A stretch of DNA of 64,000 nt. Source: Nitrobacteraceae bacterium AZCC 2146 (GTDB lineage: Bacteria > Pseudomonadota > Alphaproteobacteria > Rhizobiales > Xanthobacteraceae). A program made the translations under genes and the position numbers. Location of the stretch: the NCBI GenBank assembly GCA_036924855.1, contig JBAGRP010000001.1, positions 6,126,001 to 6,190,000 on the forward strand. Reading direction: 5' to 3'. Below the pieces are notes generated by a model. That model was given only the letters and a program-made list of their open reading frames with translations, was not told where the DNA came from and ran no database searches. Positions 17,273 to 26,096 of the stretch are shown here, one piece after another (within the stretch, counting starts at the first letter, position 1; the number at the start of each line of letters is the position of its first letter).

Positions 17273-17847
17273 CCGACACGGCGGCGACATCCGGGTTGCG
17301 TACAGCCAGGATCGGGCCGGGGCGGCTGGTGCTGATTGTCGGCCCCAGCGGCGCCGGCAAGGATACGCTGATCGGACTGGCGCAAGCGGCTTGTGCCGGT
17401 GACGACAATGTCGTGTTCGCGCGCCGCGTGGTGACGCGCGAAGCATCGGCTTTCGAGAACAATGAGCAGGTCACGCCCGAGGCCTTTGCGCTCGCGCTCG
17501 TGCGCGGCCAGTTTGCTGTCGACTGGGAAGCGCATGGTCTGCGCTACGCCCTGCTGCGCGGAATCGACGACGAGATTCGTGCTGGCCGCAGAGTCGTCGC
17601 CAACATCTCGCGTACCGTGATTGCCGCCCTGCGCGCGGCCTATGCCGACGTCGTCGTGGTCTCGATCACTGCACCGCCCGATGTTCTTGCGGCACGACTT
17701 GCCGCGCGCGGCCGTGCCAGCGACGGCCCGATCGGCGAGCGGTTGCGCCGCAACGTCGCTGGTGCTGCAGCCGATGTCACGATCAGCAACATCGGCTCCG
17801 CGGATGAACACGCGGACGAACTGATCCGGGTCATCAGGGGCCCATAG
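17269..17847 (+). CDS. phnN: Ribose 1,5-bisphosphokinase PhnN
   Basis: 192 residues of the guanylate-kinase-like fold. Phosphorylates ribose 1,5-bisphosphate to PRPP, returning the C-P lyase ribose product to nucleotide metabolism. P-loop GPSGAGKDT at about 25-33 has the aspartate typical of PhnN; VFARRVVTREAS and FAVDWEAHGLRYAL are family segments. It overlaps phnM by four bases and is the last recognised gene of the C-P lyase operon. No phnP follows; the next gene is an unrelated flavoprotein 40 bp downstream. Confidence 0.95.
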   Translation: MTDTAATSGLRTARIGPGRLVLIVGPSGAGKDTLIGLAQAACAGDDNVVFARRVVTREASAFENNEQVTPEAFALALVRGQFAVDWEAHGLRYALLRGIDDEIRAGRRVVANISRTVIAALRAAYADVVVVSITAPPDVLAARLAARGRASDGPIGERLRRNVAGAAADVTISNIGSADEHADELIRVIRGP

Positions 17848-17887
17848 AGATCGCGCGGGTTGGCGCGTGGCGAACAGGAGAGTAGCA

Positions 17888-18499
17888 ATGTCAGTCATCG
17901 CGACAGTGGATCAGCTCGAAGCGCTGTATGGCCTGCCGAACGAGTCCTCGACCGCGAAGGTCGCGGATTGGATCACGCCGCAATATCGTCGGTTGATCGA
18001 GGTGTCGCCTTTCGTGGCGCTGGCCACAAGCGGGCCTGAAGGCCTTGATTGCTCGCCGCGCGGCGACGTGCCGGGCTTCGTCCGCATTCACGATGACAGG
18101 ACTCTGATGATGCCGGACCGCCGCGGCAACAACCGCGTCGACTCGCTGCGCAATATCGTGCGAGATCCGCGGACCGCGCTGCTGTTCATGATTCCGGGCG
18201 CCGGCACCACGTTGCGCATCAACGGGATGGCGCACCTGTCGGTCAATCCAGACTTGCTGGCGTCGTTCGAGATGGATGGCAAGCCACCGCGCTCTGTGAT
18301 CGTCATGACAGTCGGCGAGATCTATTTTCAGTGTGCCCGCGCCATCGTGCGGTCCGATCTCTGGAATCCGGAGAAGCGCATCGATCCCGCGACGCTGCCG
18401 ACACCTGGGCAAATCCTGGCCGAGATGAGCGACAGCCGGGTCGGCGGACCGGAATACGATCGGATCTGGCCGGAGCGGGCACGGCAGACGCTCTGGTAG
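17888..18499 (+). CDS. Pyridoxamine-phosphate-oxidase-like FMN-binding protein
   Basis: 203 residues of the PPOX/flavin-reductase split-barrel class often annotated 'probable FMN-dependent enzyme'. The segments SPFVALATSGPEGLDCSPRGD and PDRRGNNRVDSLRNIV and LFMIPGAGTTLRINGMAHL match that subfamily (read as adjoining motifs about 46-118). The enzymatic substrate is unknown. The ATG at 17888 follows CAGGAGAG. It lies 40 bp after phnN on the same strand and could be read through from the phn operon, but no functional link to phosphonates is evident. Confidence 0.8.
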   Translation: MSVIATVDQLEALYGLPNESSTAKVADWITPQYRRLIEVSPFVALATSGPEGLDCSPRGDVPGFVRIHDDRTLMMPDRRGNNRVDSLRNIVRDPRTALLFMIPGAGTTLRINGMAHLSVNPDLLASFEMDGKPPRSVIVMTVGEIYFQCARAIVRSDLWNPEKRIDPATLPTPGQILAEMSDSRVGGPEYDRIWPERARQTLW

Positions 18500-18747
18500 C
18501 TCGATATGTGTGGAGCGGGGGCGGCGTCGCGCTTCCGCTAAGGCCCGAATCTGTAGACCCCTTATTTGAAGTATTTTGGGCTTGCCGGGTGTGCGAAACC
18601 CTGCTGTAGAAGCCGAATCGCGGCCCGGTGCGCCAAAAACGCCATTTTTTCCGGCAAAATCTGTGCAGATCGCATTGAGTACGGGTTTTTTCCCGCATTT
18701 CCTCATAGTGTCTGTTTCACCGAATCACTGCAAACCAAGGGTGCAAC

Positions 18748-19050
18748 ATGGCCGACCAAATGACGAAATCGCAGCTCATCGAGAAGATCAATGAGTCGCA
18801 CACCGAGCTCTCGAAGAAGGACATCAAGGGCGTTCTCGAGACCCTGGCCACCGTCGGTTACAAGGAACTGAAGAAGAACGGCGTGTTCCTGGTTCCCGGT
18901 TTCGCCAAGTTCGTCGTCATCAAGAAGCCCGCCACCAAGGCGCGCAAGGGCACCAACCCCTTCAACGGCGAGCCGATGGTGTTCAAGGCCAAGCCGGCCC
19001 GCAAGATCGTCCGCGCCCGTCCGGTCAAGGCCGCCAAGGACGCGGTTTGA
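18748..19050 (+). CDS. HU/IHF-family DNA-binding protein
   Basis: 100 residues. Binds and bends DNA as a dimer. The N-terminal helices MTKSQLIEKINESHTELSK and the beta-arm region VPGFAKFVVIKKPATKARKG, NPFNGEPMVFKAKPARKIV give the HU fold; the usual R-NP-x-G-E signature appears as GTNPFNGEP. The C-terminus is basic (RARPVKAAKDAV), longer than E. coli HU. The gene stands alone with its own 248-bp upstream region, which includes a GGGTTTTTTCCC inverted repeat at about 18680-18691, and a strong hairpin behind it. Confidence 0.9.
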   Translation: MADQMTKSQLIEKINESHTELSKKDIKGVLETLATVGYKELKKNGVFLVPGFAKFVVIKKPATKARKGTNPFNGEPMVFKAKPARKIVRARPVKAAKDAV

Positions 19051-19099
19051 TCTGACCCAGCGGTTGCCGTCAGGCGGCCGCAGCGTATTTAATTGAGAG

Positions 19100-19129
19100 C
19101 GGCGCGGCATTCCCCGGAATGCCGCGCCG
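19100..19129. terminator. Perfect hairpin between the HU gene and the convergent Bug-protein gene
   Basis: CGGCGCGGCATTCC (19100-19113) and GGAATGCCGCGCCG (19116-19129) are exact complements separated by CC. It lies 50 bases after the HU stop and 17 before the end of the convergent gene, so it probably stops transcription in both directions; there is no long T-run. Confidence 0.6.
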
Positions 19130-19145
19130 TTGTCGTTTGGGCGTC

Positions 19146-20120
19146 TTAGTCGATGCTGACGCCGCTGGCCTTGATCGGCGCGGCCCATTTGACGATCTCG
19201 CTTTGCACGAACGTGCCAAGATATTCTGGTGAGGTCTGATCGTCCGGCGCGATCTTGAGGCCTGCGGCTTCGAGTTTTTCGCGCACGGCGGGCGTCTTCA
19301 TGGCTTCGACGGTGGCATCGTGCAGCTTCTTCACGATGGGTTCGGGCGTACCCTTCGGCAGGAAGAACGCGTTCCAGGTATAGGCATCGACGTCAAAACC
19401 CTGCTCGATCGCGGTCGGCACGTTCGGCAGCGCCGGCGACCGCTGCTTGGAGAGGATCGCGATCGGTTTCACGGTGTCGCCATCGATCTGCGCCTTGGCG
19501 GTGGTGATGATGTCGCAGAGGTAATCGACGCGGCCGCTCATCAGGTCCTGCATCGCCGGGTTGGCGCCCTTGTAGGGCACGTGCATGATGTCGATCCCCG
19601 TCACCAGGTTCATCAGCGCGCAGCCGAGATGGATCGCCGAGCCGGTCCCGGCCGAGGCGAACTGCATCTTGTCCTTGTTGGCCTTGGCGTAGGCGACGAA
19701 TTCCTTCATGTCCTTGACCGGCAGGTCCTTGCGGGCCACCAGCACCAGCGGCGCCTCGATCACCAGCGCCACCGGCGCAAAGTCGGTCGCGGCGTTATAG
19801 GCGGGCTTCTTGTACAGGGTCTGGTTCTGCGCCTGGGTGCCCACCGTGCCTTGCAGGAAGGTGTAGCCATCGGGCTCGGCCTTGGCGACGCGGCTGGCGC
19901 CATTCATGCCGCCGGCGCCGCCGACATTCTCGATGATGACGGGCTGGCCGAGAATTTCCCCCATCCGCTGCGCCATCAGCCTTGCCACTACGTCGTTGGG
20001 GCCGCCCGGCGCGAACGGATTGATCATGGTCACCGGCCGCGTCGGCCAGTCCGCGGCCTGGGCGGCGGAGGTCAGGCCGAGGCAGGCAGCCACCAGCAGG
20101 GCGGTGCGAATACGCGACAT
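19146..20120 (-). CDS. Tripartite tricarboxylate transporter (Bug-family) substrate-binding protein
   Basis: 324 residues with a signal peptide ending AAQAADW. Bug-family features: WPTRPVTMINPFAPGGPNDVVAR, GAGGMNGASRVAKAEPDGYT and FASAGTGSAIHLGCALM, HVPYKGANPAMQDLMSGRVD. Bug proteins bind carboxylates or aromatic acids in the periplasm. No TctA/TctB membrane genes are in the window, so this is an orphan receptor, a common situation in beta- and alphaproteobacteria. It lies 52 bp downstream of a MocR regulator on the same strand and may be controlled by it. The ligand cannot be told from sequence. Confidence 0.9.
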   Translation of the reverse strand: MSRIRTALLVAACLGLTSAAQAADWPTRPVTMINPFAPGGPNDVVARLMAQRMGEILGQPVIIENVGGAGGMNGASRVAKAEPDGYTFLQGTVGTQAQNQTLYKKPAYNAATDFAPVALVIEAPLVLVARKDLPVKDMKEFVAYAKANKDKMQFASAGTGSAIHLGCALMNLVTGIDIMHVPYKGANPAMQDLMSGRVDYLCDIITTAKAQIDGDTVKPIAILSKQRSPALPNVPTAIEQGFDVDAYTWNAFFLPKGTPEPIVKKLHDATVEAMKTPAVREKLEAAGLKIAPDDQTSPEYLGTFVQSEIVKWAAPIKASGVSID

Positions 20121-20172
20121 GGTTTCTTCCCTTTTTCGATCGTGTTCTTGGTTGGCGGTAAATCGTGCTGGC

Positions 20173-21546
20173 TTAGACGAACGAGATCGCTTCCGCCATT
20201 TCCAGGATGCGCCGGATTTCGATCAGCGCGCGCTCCAGGTCTTCTTCGGTCGCCGGCGCGCCCAGACAGAGCCGGATGCCGAGCTGTTCGGTCTGCATGC
20301 GCTGCAAGGCGCCGGGCGGCGCCAGCGTGATGCCAGCTTGCGCCGCCTGTGTCACCAGGGCGTTGAGCGTGCGGCCGGCCGGCAGCGGCAGCCAGATATG
20401 GAAGCCAGGCGCGGTGGTGGAAGGCGGTAGCCATTCCTTCAACACGCGCCGCACGATGGCATCGCGCAGCGCCGCCTTCTCGCGCTTCAGCCGCGCCTGA
20501 CGGGCGAGGCCGCCATTATAGATCAGCCGCGCCACCACTTCGGCCATCAGCGGTACCGCCATCCAGCCGGTGGCGCGTACCGCGTTGATCGAACGATCGC
20601 GGAACGAATCCGGCGCGATCATCGCCGCGATCCGCAGCCCGGGCGCCAGGCATTTGGCAAAGCTCAGTACATAGAAACTGCGCTCGGGGATCAGCGCGGA
20701 GACCGGCGGCAGCGGCGGCGACAGCAGATAGGCGTAGGCGTCGTCCTCGACGAGGTAAGCATCGTGCTTGCGGACGATCTCGGCGATGGCCTGCCGCCGC
20801 TCCGGCGACATGATGGCGCCGGTCGGCGTCTGCAAGGTCGGCATGCAATAGACCACGCGCGCGCCGGTTTCGGTGAAGGCGCGGTCGAGACTCTCCGGCA
20901 CCAGGCCCTCGGCATCGGTGGCGACGCCGTGCAGGCGATAGTTGTTCTGCACCGACAGCGCCAGCATGCCGGAATAGGTGAAGCTTTCGGTCAGCACGAT
21001 GTCGCCGGGGGGCGCGATCATGCCGAGCGCGATCGACAGCGCATGCTGGCCGCCATGGGTGATGAAGATCTGTTCGGCGTCGGCGGTGACCCCCAGTGAC
21101 GCCAGCCAACTGACGATCGCCTCGCGATGCTGGCGCAGGCCCTGATGCGGCAGATAGCCGAGCAGGCTCCCCATTTCGCCGGCGGCGACGATCTCGCTGA
21201 GCGTCGAGGAGATCACCTCGTCTTCGCCGGTATAGGGCGGCACGTTGAGCGCGAGGTTGATGGTGGCGTCGGAGGTGCCGAGCGCGTGGCGTTGCTCCGG
21301 CCGGCGGCGCTGCACGAAGGTGCCGCGCCCGACCTCACCGGAAATCAGGCCGCGCTGTTCGGCCTCCGCATAGGCCTTCGATACGGTCCCGACACTGAGA
21401 CCGAGCCGCTGCGCCATGTCGCGCTGGGGCAATAGCCGCATGCCCGGCTTGACGCGGCCCGATGCGATATCGGCGTCCAGCGCATGAACGAAAGCGAGGT
21501 AACGCGGTCCCAAAATCGGCGCGAGGGTTGGCACCCAATCGGTCAT
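20173..21546 (-). CDS. MocR-type GntR regulator with aminotransferase-like domain
   Basis: 457 residues. An N-terminal GntR winged helix (about 20-80, RLLPQRDMAQRLGLSVGTVSKAYAEAE) is fused to a fold-type I aminotransferase domain. FYVLSFAKCLAPGLRIA carries the presumed PLP-binding lysine, and EDDAYAYLL and YCMPTLQTPTGA are aminotransferase motifs. MocR proteins sense amino compounds or PLP. Divergently placed to the NIPSNAP/molybdenum hydroxylase operon and upstream of the Bug protein, so it may regulate either. The ligand is unknown. Confidence 0.9.
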   Translation of the reverse strand: MTDWVPTLAPILGPRYLAFVHALDADIASGRVKPGMRLLPQRDMAQRLGLSVGTVSKAYAEAEQRGLISGEVGRGTFVQRRRPEQRHALGTSDATINLALNVPPYTGEDEVISSTLSEIVAAGEMGSLLGYLPHQGLRQHREAIVSWLASLGVTADAEQIFITHGGQHALSIALGMIAPPGDIVLTESFTYSGMLALSVQNNYRLHGVATDAEGLVPESLDRAFTETGARVVYCMPTLQTPTGAIMSPERRQAIAEIVRKHDAYLVEDDAYAYLLSPPLPPVSALIPERSFYVLSFAKCLAPGLRIAAMIAPDSFRDRSINAVRATGWMAVPLMAEVVARLIYNGGLARQARLKREKAALRDAIVRRVLKEWLPPSTTAPGFHIWLPLPAGRTLNALVTQAAQAGITLAPPGALQRMQTEQLGIRLCLGAPATEEDLERALIEIRRILEMAEAISFV

Positions 21547-21886
21547 CTCGTCCCACCTGCAGGGCCATTTCAGTTTGGCCGATCATTGTCATCGCAAAAT
21601 AGTACAATTTTTAAATTGATGCAACATTTGATACACGATGTCGCAGCCAAGTCATCAGAGCTTGGTGTAAAAGTTCCACGTTAATACTATGATACCGGAA
21701 AATAGCGATTTCCCGGCGATTTTCAATCAATTAAGGTTGCTGCATTGCGGAAATTGAACCAATTCAATTACACATATTAGGTATGATTGCCTCAGTTTGT
21801 GTTTGACAATTTCTCGGGGAGGCTCTTATCGTCCGGCCAAGATAGCGGGACAGCTCGAGAAGCCGTCGCATCAAAGGGAGCGCGCG
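21547..21886. promoter_or_regulatory. Divergent control region, MocR regulator / molybdenum hydroxylase operon
   Basis: 340 bp without a gene and visibly richer in A and T than its surroundings. An inverted repeat AATTGAA-CCAA-TTCAATT lies at 21752-21769. A TTGACA -35-like hexamer is at 21803-21808 with CTTATC-like sequence about 16 bp downstream (21825-21830), a plausible promoter for the rightward operon. The open frame starting at 21797 is only upstream sequence of the NIPSNAP gene. Confidence 0.4.
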
Positions 21887-22213
21887 TTGATCTACGAAAT
21901 TCGTGTTTACGAAGCAGCCGAGGGCAAAGCCGACGCGATGCGTCGCCGTTTTCTGGACGTGGTCGTCACCAGGTTCTTCCCGCGTCACGGCATCGAGTTG
22001 CTTGGCGCCTTCACCGCACCAGCAGAAGACGGCCGCCTCACTTACATGACCCGCTTCGCCGACGAGGACGCCCGCAAGAAAGCCTGGGCCGCTTTCGGAG
22101 CCGATCCGGAATGGGCGACCGTCAAGGCCGCGAGCGAGACCGACGGTCCGCTGCTGAAGAGCCAGGTCATCTCCATCCTGTCGCCTGCGGCGGCTAGCGT
22201 GCTGCTCAGCTAA
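21887..22213 (+). CDS. NIPSNAP family protein
   Basis: 108 residues from a TTG start: IYEIRVYEAAEGKADAMRRRF is the classic NIPSNAP opening, followed by RHGIELLGAFTAP and LTYMTRFADEDARKKAWAAF. The family has a dimeric alpha/beta-barrel ferredoxin-like fold and is frequent as a small partner in aromatic and xenobiotic catabolic operons, with no settled enzymatic function. TTG is chosen because GGGAG sits seven bases ahead and the homologous sequence begins exactly there; the longer frame back to 21797 has no such support. It is the first gene of the operon that includes the molybdenum hydroxylase. Confidence 0.8.
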   Translation: MIYEIRVYEAAEGKADAMRRRFLDVVVTRFFPRHGIELLGAFTAPAEDGRLTYMTRFADEDARKKAWAAFGADPEWATVKAASETDGPLLKSQVISILSPAAASVLLS

Positions 22214-22222
22214 GGGCCGACC

Positions 22223-23107
22223 ATGAAGCCAGCGCCATTCGAATATATCAGACCGCATTCGCTCGCCGAGGCCTGCGAATTGCTGGCCGGTGATGAAGAT
22301 GCCCGCGCCATCGCCGGCGGCCAGACGCTGGTGCCGATGCTGGCGATGCGTCTGGCCCGACCGGCCAGGCTGGTCGATATCATGCGCCTGCCCGAGCTTG
22401 CCGGCATTAGCCCGGAAGCTGGCGCGCTGGTCGTTGGCGCCACCACGCGCCAGGCCGTTGCCGAGCAGAATCCCTTGATCCGCGCCCAGGTGCCGATGCT
22501 GGCGCGGGTGCTGCCATGGGTCGGCCATCCGCCCACGCGCAACCGCGGCACCATTGGCGGCTCGATCGCCAATGCCGATCCTTCTGCTGAAATTCCGCTG
22601 GTGGCCGTGACGCTCGGTGCTGAAATCATGCTGGCGACCGTGGACGGTCCGAGTTCGATGCCCGCCGATGACTTCTTTATCGGCCCGATGCTGACCACGA
22701 TGAATCCCGGCGAATGCGTCAGCGCCGTCAAGTTTCCGGTCTGGGCACACAAGCGCATCGGCGTCGGCTTCTTCGAGATCAGTGCACGCAAATCGGATTT
22801 CGCGTTCGCCGCCGCGGTAGCGCAGGTCGCGCTCGACGATGACGGGCGCTGCCTCGAAATCGCACTCGGCGTCGGCGGCGTCGGTGATCGTGCGTTGCGG
22901 CTCGATGTGTCGTCGCTGATCGGCACCAAACTGGACGCAGCCGCAGTGGCGGAAGCTGTCAACGCGGTCTCCGGCGACATGGAAGCCTCGACCGATCTGC
23001 ACGCCAGCGCCACCTATCGCCGCCGAGTCGCCATCACGCTGAGCAAGCGGGCGATCGAGCAGGCACGAACCAACGCGAGCGCGCGCGCGCTGAAGGGAGC
23101 CGCGTGA
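22223..23107 (+). CDS. Molybdenum hydroxylase FAD-binding subunit (CoxM-like)
   Basis: 294 residues of the CoxM/CutM FAD domain. The FAD-binding patterns AGGQTLVPMLAMRLARP (about 32-48) and TIGGSIANADPSAEIP (about 112-127) are intact. It transfers electrons from the iron-sulfur subunit to the final acceptor. Encoded in M-S-L order with the small and large subunits, each overlapping by a few bases. The ATG at 22223 follows AAGGGCCG. Although often annotated carbon monoxide dehydrogenase, the large subunit lacks the CO-dehydrogenase active-site loop, so the substrate is more likely an aromatic N-heterocycle or aldehyde. Confidence 0.92.
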   Translation: MKPAPFEYIRPHSLAEACELLAGDEDARAIAGGQTLVPMLAMRLARPARLVDIMRLPELAGISPEAGALVVGATTRQAVAEQNPLIRAQVPMLARVLPWVGHPPTRNRGTIGGSIANADPSAEIPLVAVTLGAEIMLATVDGPSSMPADDFFIGPMLTTMNPGECVSAVKFPVWAHKRIGVGFFEISARKSDFAFAAAVAQVALDDDGRCLEIALGVGGVGDRALRLDVSSLIGTKLDAAAVAEAVNAVSGDMEASTDLHASATYRRRVAITLSKRAIEQARTNASARALKGAA

Positions 23108-23691
23108 TGAAAGTCGAACTTCGCATCAATGGCGCAAGCCGAATTGCTGATGTCGAGCCGCGCAAGACGCTGCTCGATGCGCTGCGCGAAAATTTTCTGC
23201 TCAACGGCGCCCATGCCGGCTGCGAGCACGGCGTCTGCGGCGCCTGCACGGTTCTGCTCGATGGCGAACCGGTGCGCTCCTGCCTGATGTTTGCGGCGCA
23301 GGCCGACGGCTATGAGATCACCACCATCGAGGGTCTGGCGCCGGCGCCGGGCGAACTCAGCGTCATCCAGGACGCGTTCTGCGAAACCCACGGCCTGCAG
23401 TGCGGCTACTGCACCCCCGGCATGATCCTGTCCGCGCATGCGCTGCTGCAGCAGACGCACACGCCGAGCCGCGAAGACATCGTCGAGGCGATTTCGGGCA
23501 ACATCTGTCGCTGCACCGGCTACGGCCAGATCGTCGAAGCCGTACAGTTCGCCGCCGATCGCCTGCAGAAATCCAATATGCCGCATCCGCATCACGTCCG
23601 GCACGGTCATCCCGGTGCCGAGCACGATGCGCCGGTTGAAGGCATTCTCGAGGCCGCCGAAGCCGACGCGCCCACGGAGTCCGTGAAATGA
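23107..23691 (+). CDS. Molybdenum hydroxylase [2Fe-2S] subunit (CoxS-like) with histidine-rich tail
   Basis: 194 residues. The plant-type cluster is bound by C39, C44, C47 and C59 (GCEHGVCGACTVLL...RSC) and the second cluster by C99, C102, C134 and C136 (CGYCTPG...NICRCTGYG). Most CoxS proteins end near residue 155-165; this one continues about 35 residues with a histidine-rich stretch (PHPHHVRHGHPGAEHD, 159-174) and an acidic end. The tail may be a metal-binding or partner-binding extension. The ATG at 23107 overlaps the stop of the FAD subunit; a GTG three bases before is the alternative. It overlaps the large subunit by ATGA. Confidence 0.92.
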   Translation: MKVELRINGASRIADVEPRKTLLDALRENFLLNGAHAGCEHGVCGACTVLLDGEPVRSCLMFAAQADGYEITTIEGLAPAPGELSVIQDAFCETHGLQCGYCTPGMILSAHALLQQTHTPSREDIVEAISGNICRCTGYGQIVEAVQFAADRLQKSNMPHPHHVRHGHPGAEHDAPVEGILEAAEADAPTESVK

Positions 23692-26096
23692 GCGCCGATC
23701 CCTCCACCTTCCGTTTCGTCTCTACCAACCGCCGTGTCCGCGAGGACCGTCGCTTCGTCGCGGGGCAGGGCCGTTTCGTCGCCGACGTTCAACTCGAAGG
23801 CATGCTGCATGTGGCGATCCTGCCGTCGCAGCATCCGGCCGCGCGCATCGTCTCGATCGATGCCTCCGCTGCGCTGGCGATGCCGGGCGTGCACTATGTG
23901 CTGACCGGCGACGAACTCGCCGCGGCGACCGATCCGCTGATGAACGGCCTGGATACCCCGATGGTGCAGCGTCATCCGCTCGCTGTGGGCTTCACCCGCT
24001 ACGCCGGCGAATGGGTTGCTGCCGTTGTTGCGGACACCCGCGCGCTGGCCGAAGACGCCACCGAAAAACTCCGTGTTGTCTACGAGCCGTTGCCCTTCGT
24101 CATCAAACCCGAAGAGGCGCTGAAGCCCGAAAGCGCGCCGGTTCACCAGAAGCACGGCTCCAACGTGCTGCTCGACCGCACCTTCGTCTGGGGCGAAGTC
24201 GACAAGCACTTTGCCGAAAGCCCGCGCCACCTCTCGTTCCGCGTCACCTGGGGCCGTAACTCCACCGTGCCGATCGAGACCTTCGGCGTCGCGGCGTCGT
24301 GGGATCCGTGGCGCGACATGCTCGATGTCTGGGCCTCGATCCAGATGCCGAAATACCCTGACCAGATCGCCAGGGCGTTGCGGATTCCCGCCAACAACGT
24401 CCGCGTCCATCAGGATGTCGATGTCGGTGGCAGCTACGGCGTCAAGCGTGGCATCAAGCAAACTGTGCTGGTGGCGCATCTCGCTCGCCGGCTCGGCCGT
24501 CCGGTGCGGTTCATCGAGGATCGCCTGGAGAACATGCGCGGCGGCGACGCCCACGGCCCGGAACGTATCTTCGACGTCGAGGTCGCCTTCAACGACGACG
24601 GTATCGTCAAGTCGATGAAGATCCGCGCGCTCGACAATGCCGGCGCCTATGCCGGCCGCGCGCCGTTCCAGTTGGGCAAGCCGATCGGTGCCATCGTCGG
24701 CCCCTACAAGATCGAAAGCGTGCAGTACCGCGCGCAGTCGGTCACCACCAACAAGGCCGTGCAGGAAGCCGTCCGTGGTTTCGGCCAGGCGCCGACCAAC
24801 TATGCGATCGAGACCGCGATCGACAAGGTCGCAGCCGCAACCGGCCTGCACCGCATGGAGGTGCGCCGTCGCAACTTCATCCGCAAGGAAGAATTCCCGT
24901 ATTTGATTCCGAGCGGCAGTACTTATGACTCCGGCGACTATCACACCGTGGTCGACAAGGTGTTCGCGCACATCGATTTTGCATCGATGGAAAAGGAGCG
25001 CGATCGTCTCCGCGCCTCGGGCATGCTGGCCGGCATCGGCATCGCCTCGTGCCTGGAGCCATCAGGCGGCAATTCGTCGTTCGAGCCGCTGCTGAACGAG
25101 AAGAACACCACCACCACCTGGATGGATTCCTGCCGCATCAACATCGATGGGCTCGGCTTCGTCACCGTGACGATCCACACCACGTCGTCCGGGCAGGGCC
25201 ATGAGACGCTGGTCGGCACTATTATCGGCGAAGTCCTGCAGATCGATCCCGACCTGATCCGCGTGGTCCGGCCGGATACGCTGGCCTGTCTGCCGTCGAA
25301 TTCGCCGGTCGGCAGCCGCATGGCGATCATGCTCGGCGGCGCCGCCTTCCACGCCGCGCAGAAGCTGAAGGCCAAACTGACGAAGATCGCGGCACATCAG
25401 TTCAGCTGTGCCGAGGATGATGTCACCTATGCTTCGGGAGCCGCGACCGACAAGGCCGGCCGCGAGTTGAACTGGGCCGAACTCGTCAACATCGCCCACC
25501 GCAACTATCACCTGCTGCCCGAAGGCATGGAGCCCGGCCTCGAAAGTACCCATGTGATGCAGGTGCCGACCGGCAACAAGCTGCCGGAAAACGGCCGCGT
25601 GCAGATGTATCCGTGCCACTCCTTCGAGTTTCATGTCGTGCTGATCGCGATCGACCCCGATCTAGGCAAGCCGGAAATCCTGCGCTACGTCATCGGCCAC
25701 GACTGCGGCACGGTGATCAACCCGCATATCGTCAAGGGCATGACGCTGGGCGGCGTCGCCCACGGCCTCGGTGCCACGCTGCTGGAAGAGTTCGTCTATG
25801 ACGACCAGGGCTACCTGATCACCCAGAGCTTCATGGATTATCTGCTGCCGTCCTCGCACGAGATGCCGGAAGTCGAGATCGTGCATCACTGCACGCCGTC
25901 GCCGTTCACGGTGTTCGGCCAGAAGGGCTCCGGTGAAAGCGGCTATCTCGGATCGCCCGCGGCGATCTCGGGCGCCATCAACGACGCGGTCTCGCCGCTC
26001 GGCATTTCCTTCAACAAGCTTCCGATTCGTATTTCCGCGATTGGCGATGCCATCGCGGACGCGCAACACGGCAAACCCCAAGAGCAAGCCACATGA
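23688..26096 (+). CDS. Molybdenum hydroxylase large subunit (molybdopterin-binding, xanthine oxidase family)
   Basis: 802 residues with the two-part molybdopterin-binding architecture of CoxL/XdhB proteins. The segment AVQEAVRGFGQAPTNYAIE occupies the active-site loop position and lacks the AYxCSFR motif of form I CO dehydrogenase. GQKGSGESGYLGSPAAISG near the C-terminus carries the catalytic glutamate of the family (GxGE). SSGQGHETLVGTIIGEVLQI and VGSRMAIMLGGAAFHAA are further cofactor-contact motifs. Substrate is undetermined; neighbours (ACMSD-like hydrolase, CoxG, importer) suggest an aromatic or N-heterocyclic compound. Confidence 0.92.
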   Translation: MSADPSTFRFVSTNRRVREDRRFVAGQGRFVADVQLEGMLHVAILPSQHPAARIVSIDASAALAMPGVHYVLTGDELAAATDPLMNGLDTPMVQRHPLAVGFTRYAGEWVAAVVADTRALAEDATEKLRVVYEPLPFVIKPEEALKPESAPVHQKHGSNVLLDRTFVWGEVDKHFAESPRHLSFRVTWGRNSTVPIETFGVAASWDPWRDMLDVWASIQMPKYPDQIARALRIPANNVRVHQDVDVGGSYGVKRGIKQTVLVAHLARRLGRPVRFIEDRLENMRGGDAHGPERIFDVEVAFNDDGIVKSMKIRALDNAGAYAGRAPFQLGKPIGAIVGPYKIESVQYRAQSVTTNKAVQEAVRGFGQAPTNYAIETAIDKVAAATGLHRMEVRRRNFIRKEEFPYLIPSGSTYDSGDYHTVVDKVFAHIDFASMEKERDRLRASGMLAGIGIASCLEPSGGNSSFEPLLNEKNTTTTWMDSCRINIDGLGFVTVTIHTTSSGQGHETLVGTIIGEVLQIDPDLIRVVRPDTLACLPSNSPVGSRMAIMLGGAAFHAAQKLKAKLTKIAAHQFSCAEDDVTYASGAATDKAGRELNWAELVNIAHRNYHLLPEGMEPGLESTHVMQVPTGNKLPENGRVQMYPCHSFEFHVVLIAIDPDLGKPEILRYVIGHDCGTVINPHIVKGMTLGGVAHGLGATLLEEFVYDDQGYLITQSFMDYLLPSSHEMPEVEIVHHCTPSPFTVFGQKGSGESGYLGSPAAISGAINDAVSPLGISFNKLPIRISAIGDAIADAQHGKPQEQAT

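Noticed and set aside
22223..26096. Annotation as carbon monoxide dehydrogenase
   Set aside because: The large subunit lacks the AYxCSFR active-site loop of form I CO dehydrogenases; the same holds for the set at 60402. A molybdenum hydroxylase of unknown substrate is safer.
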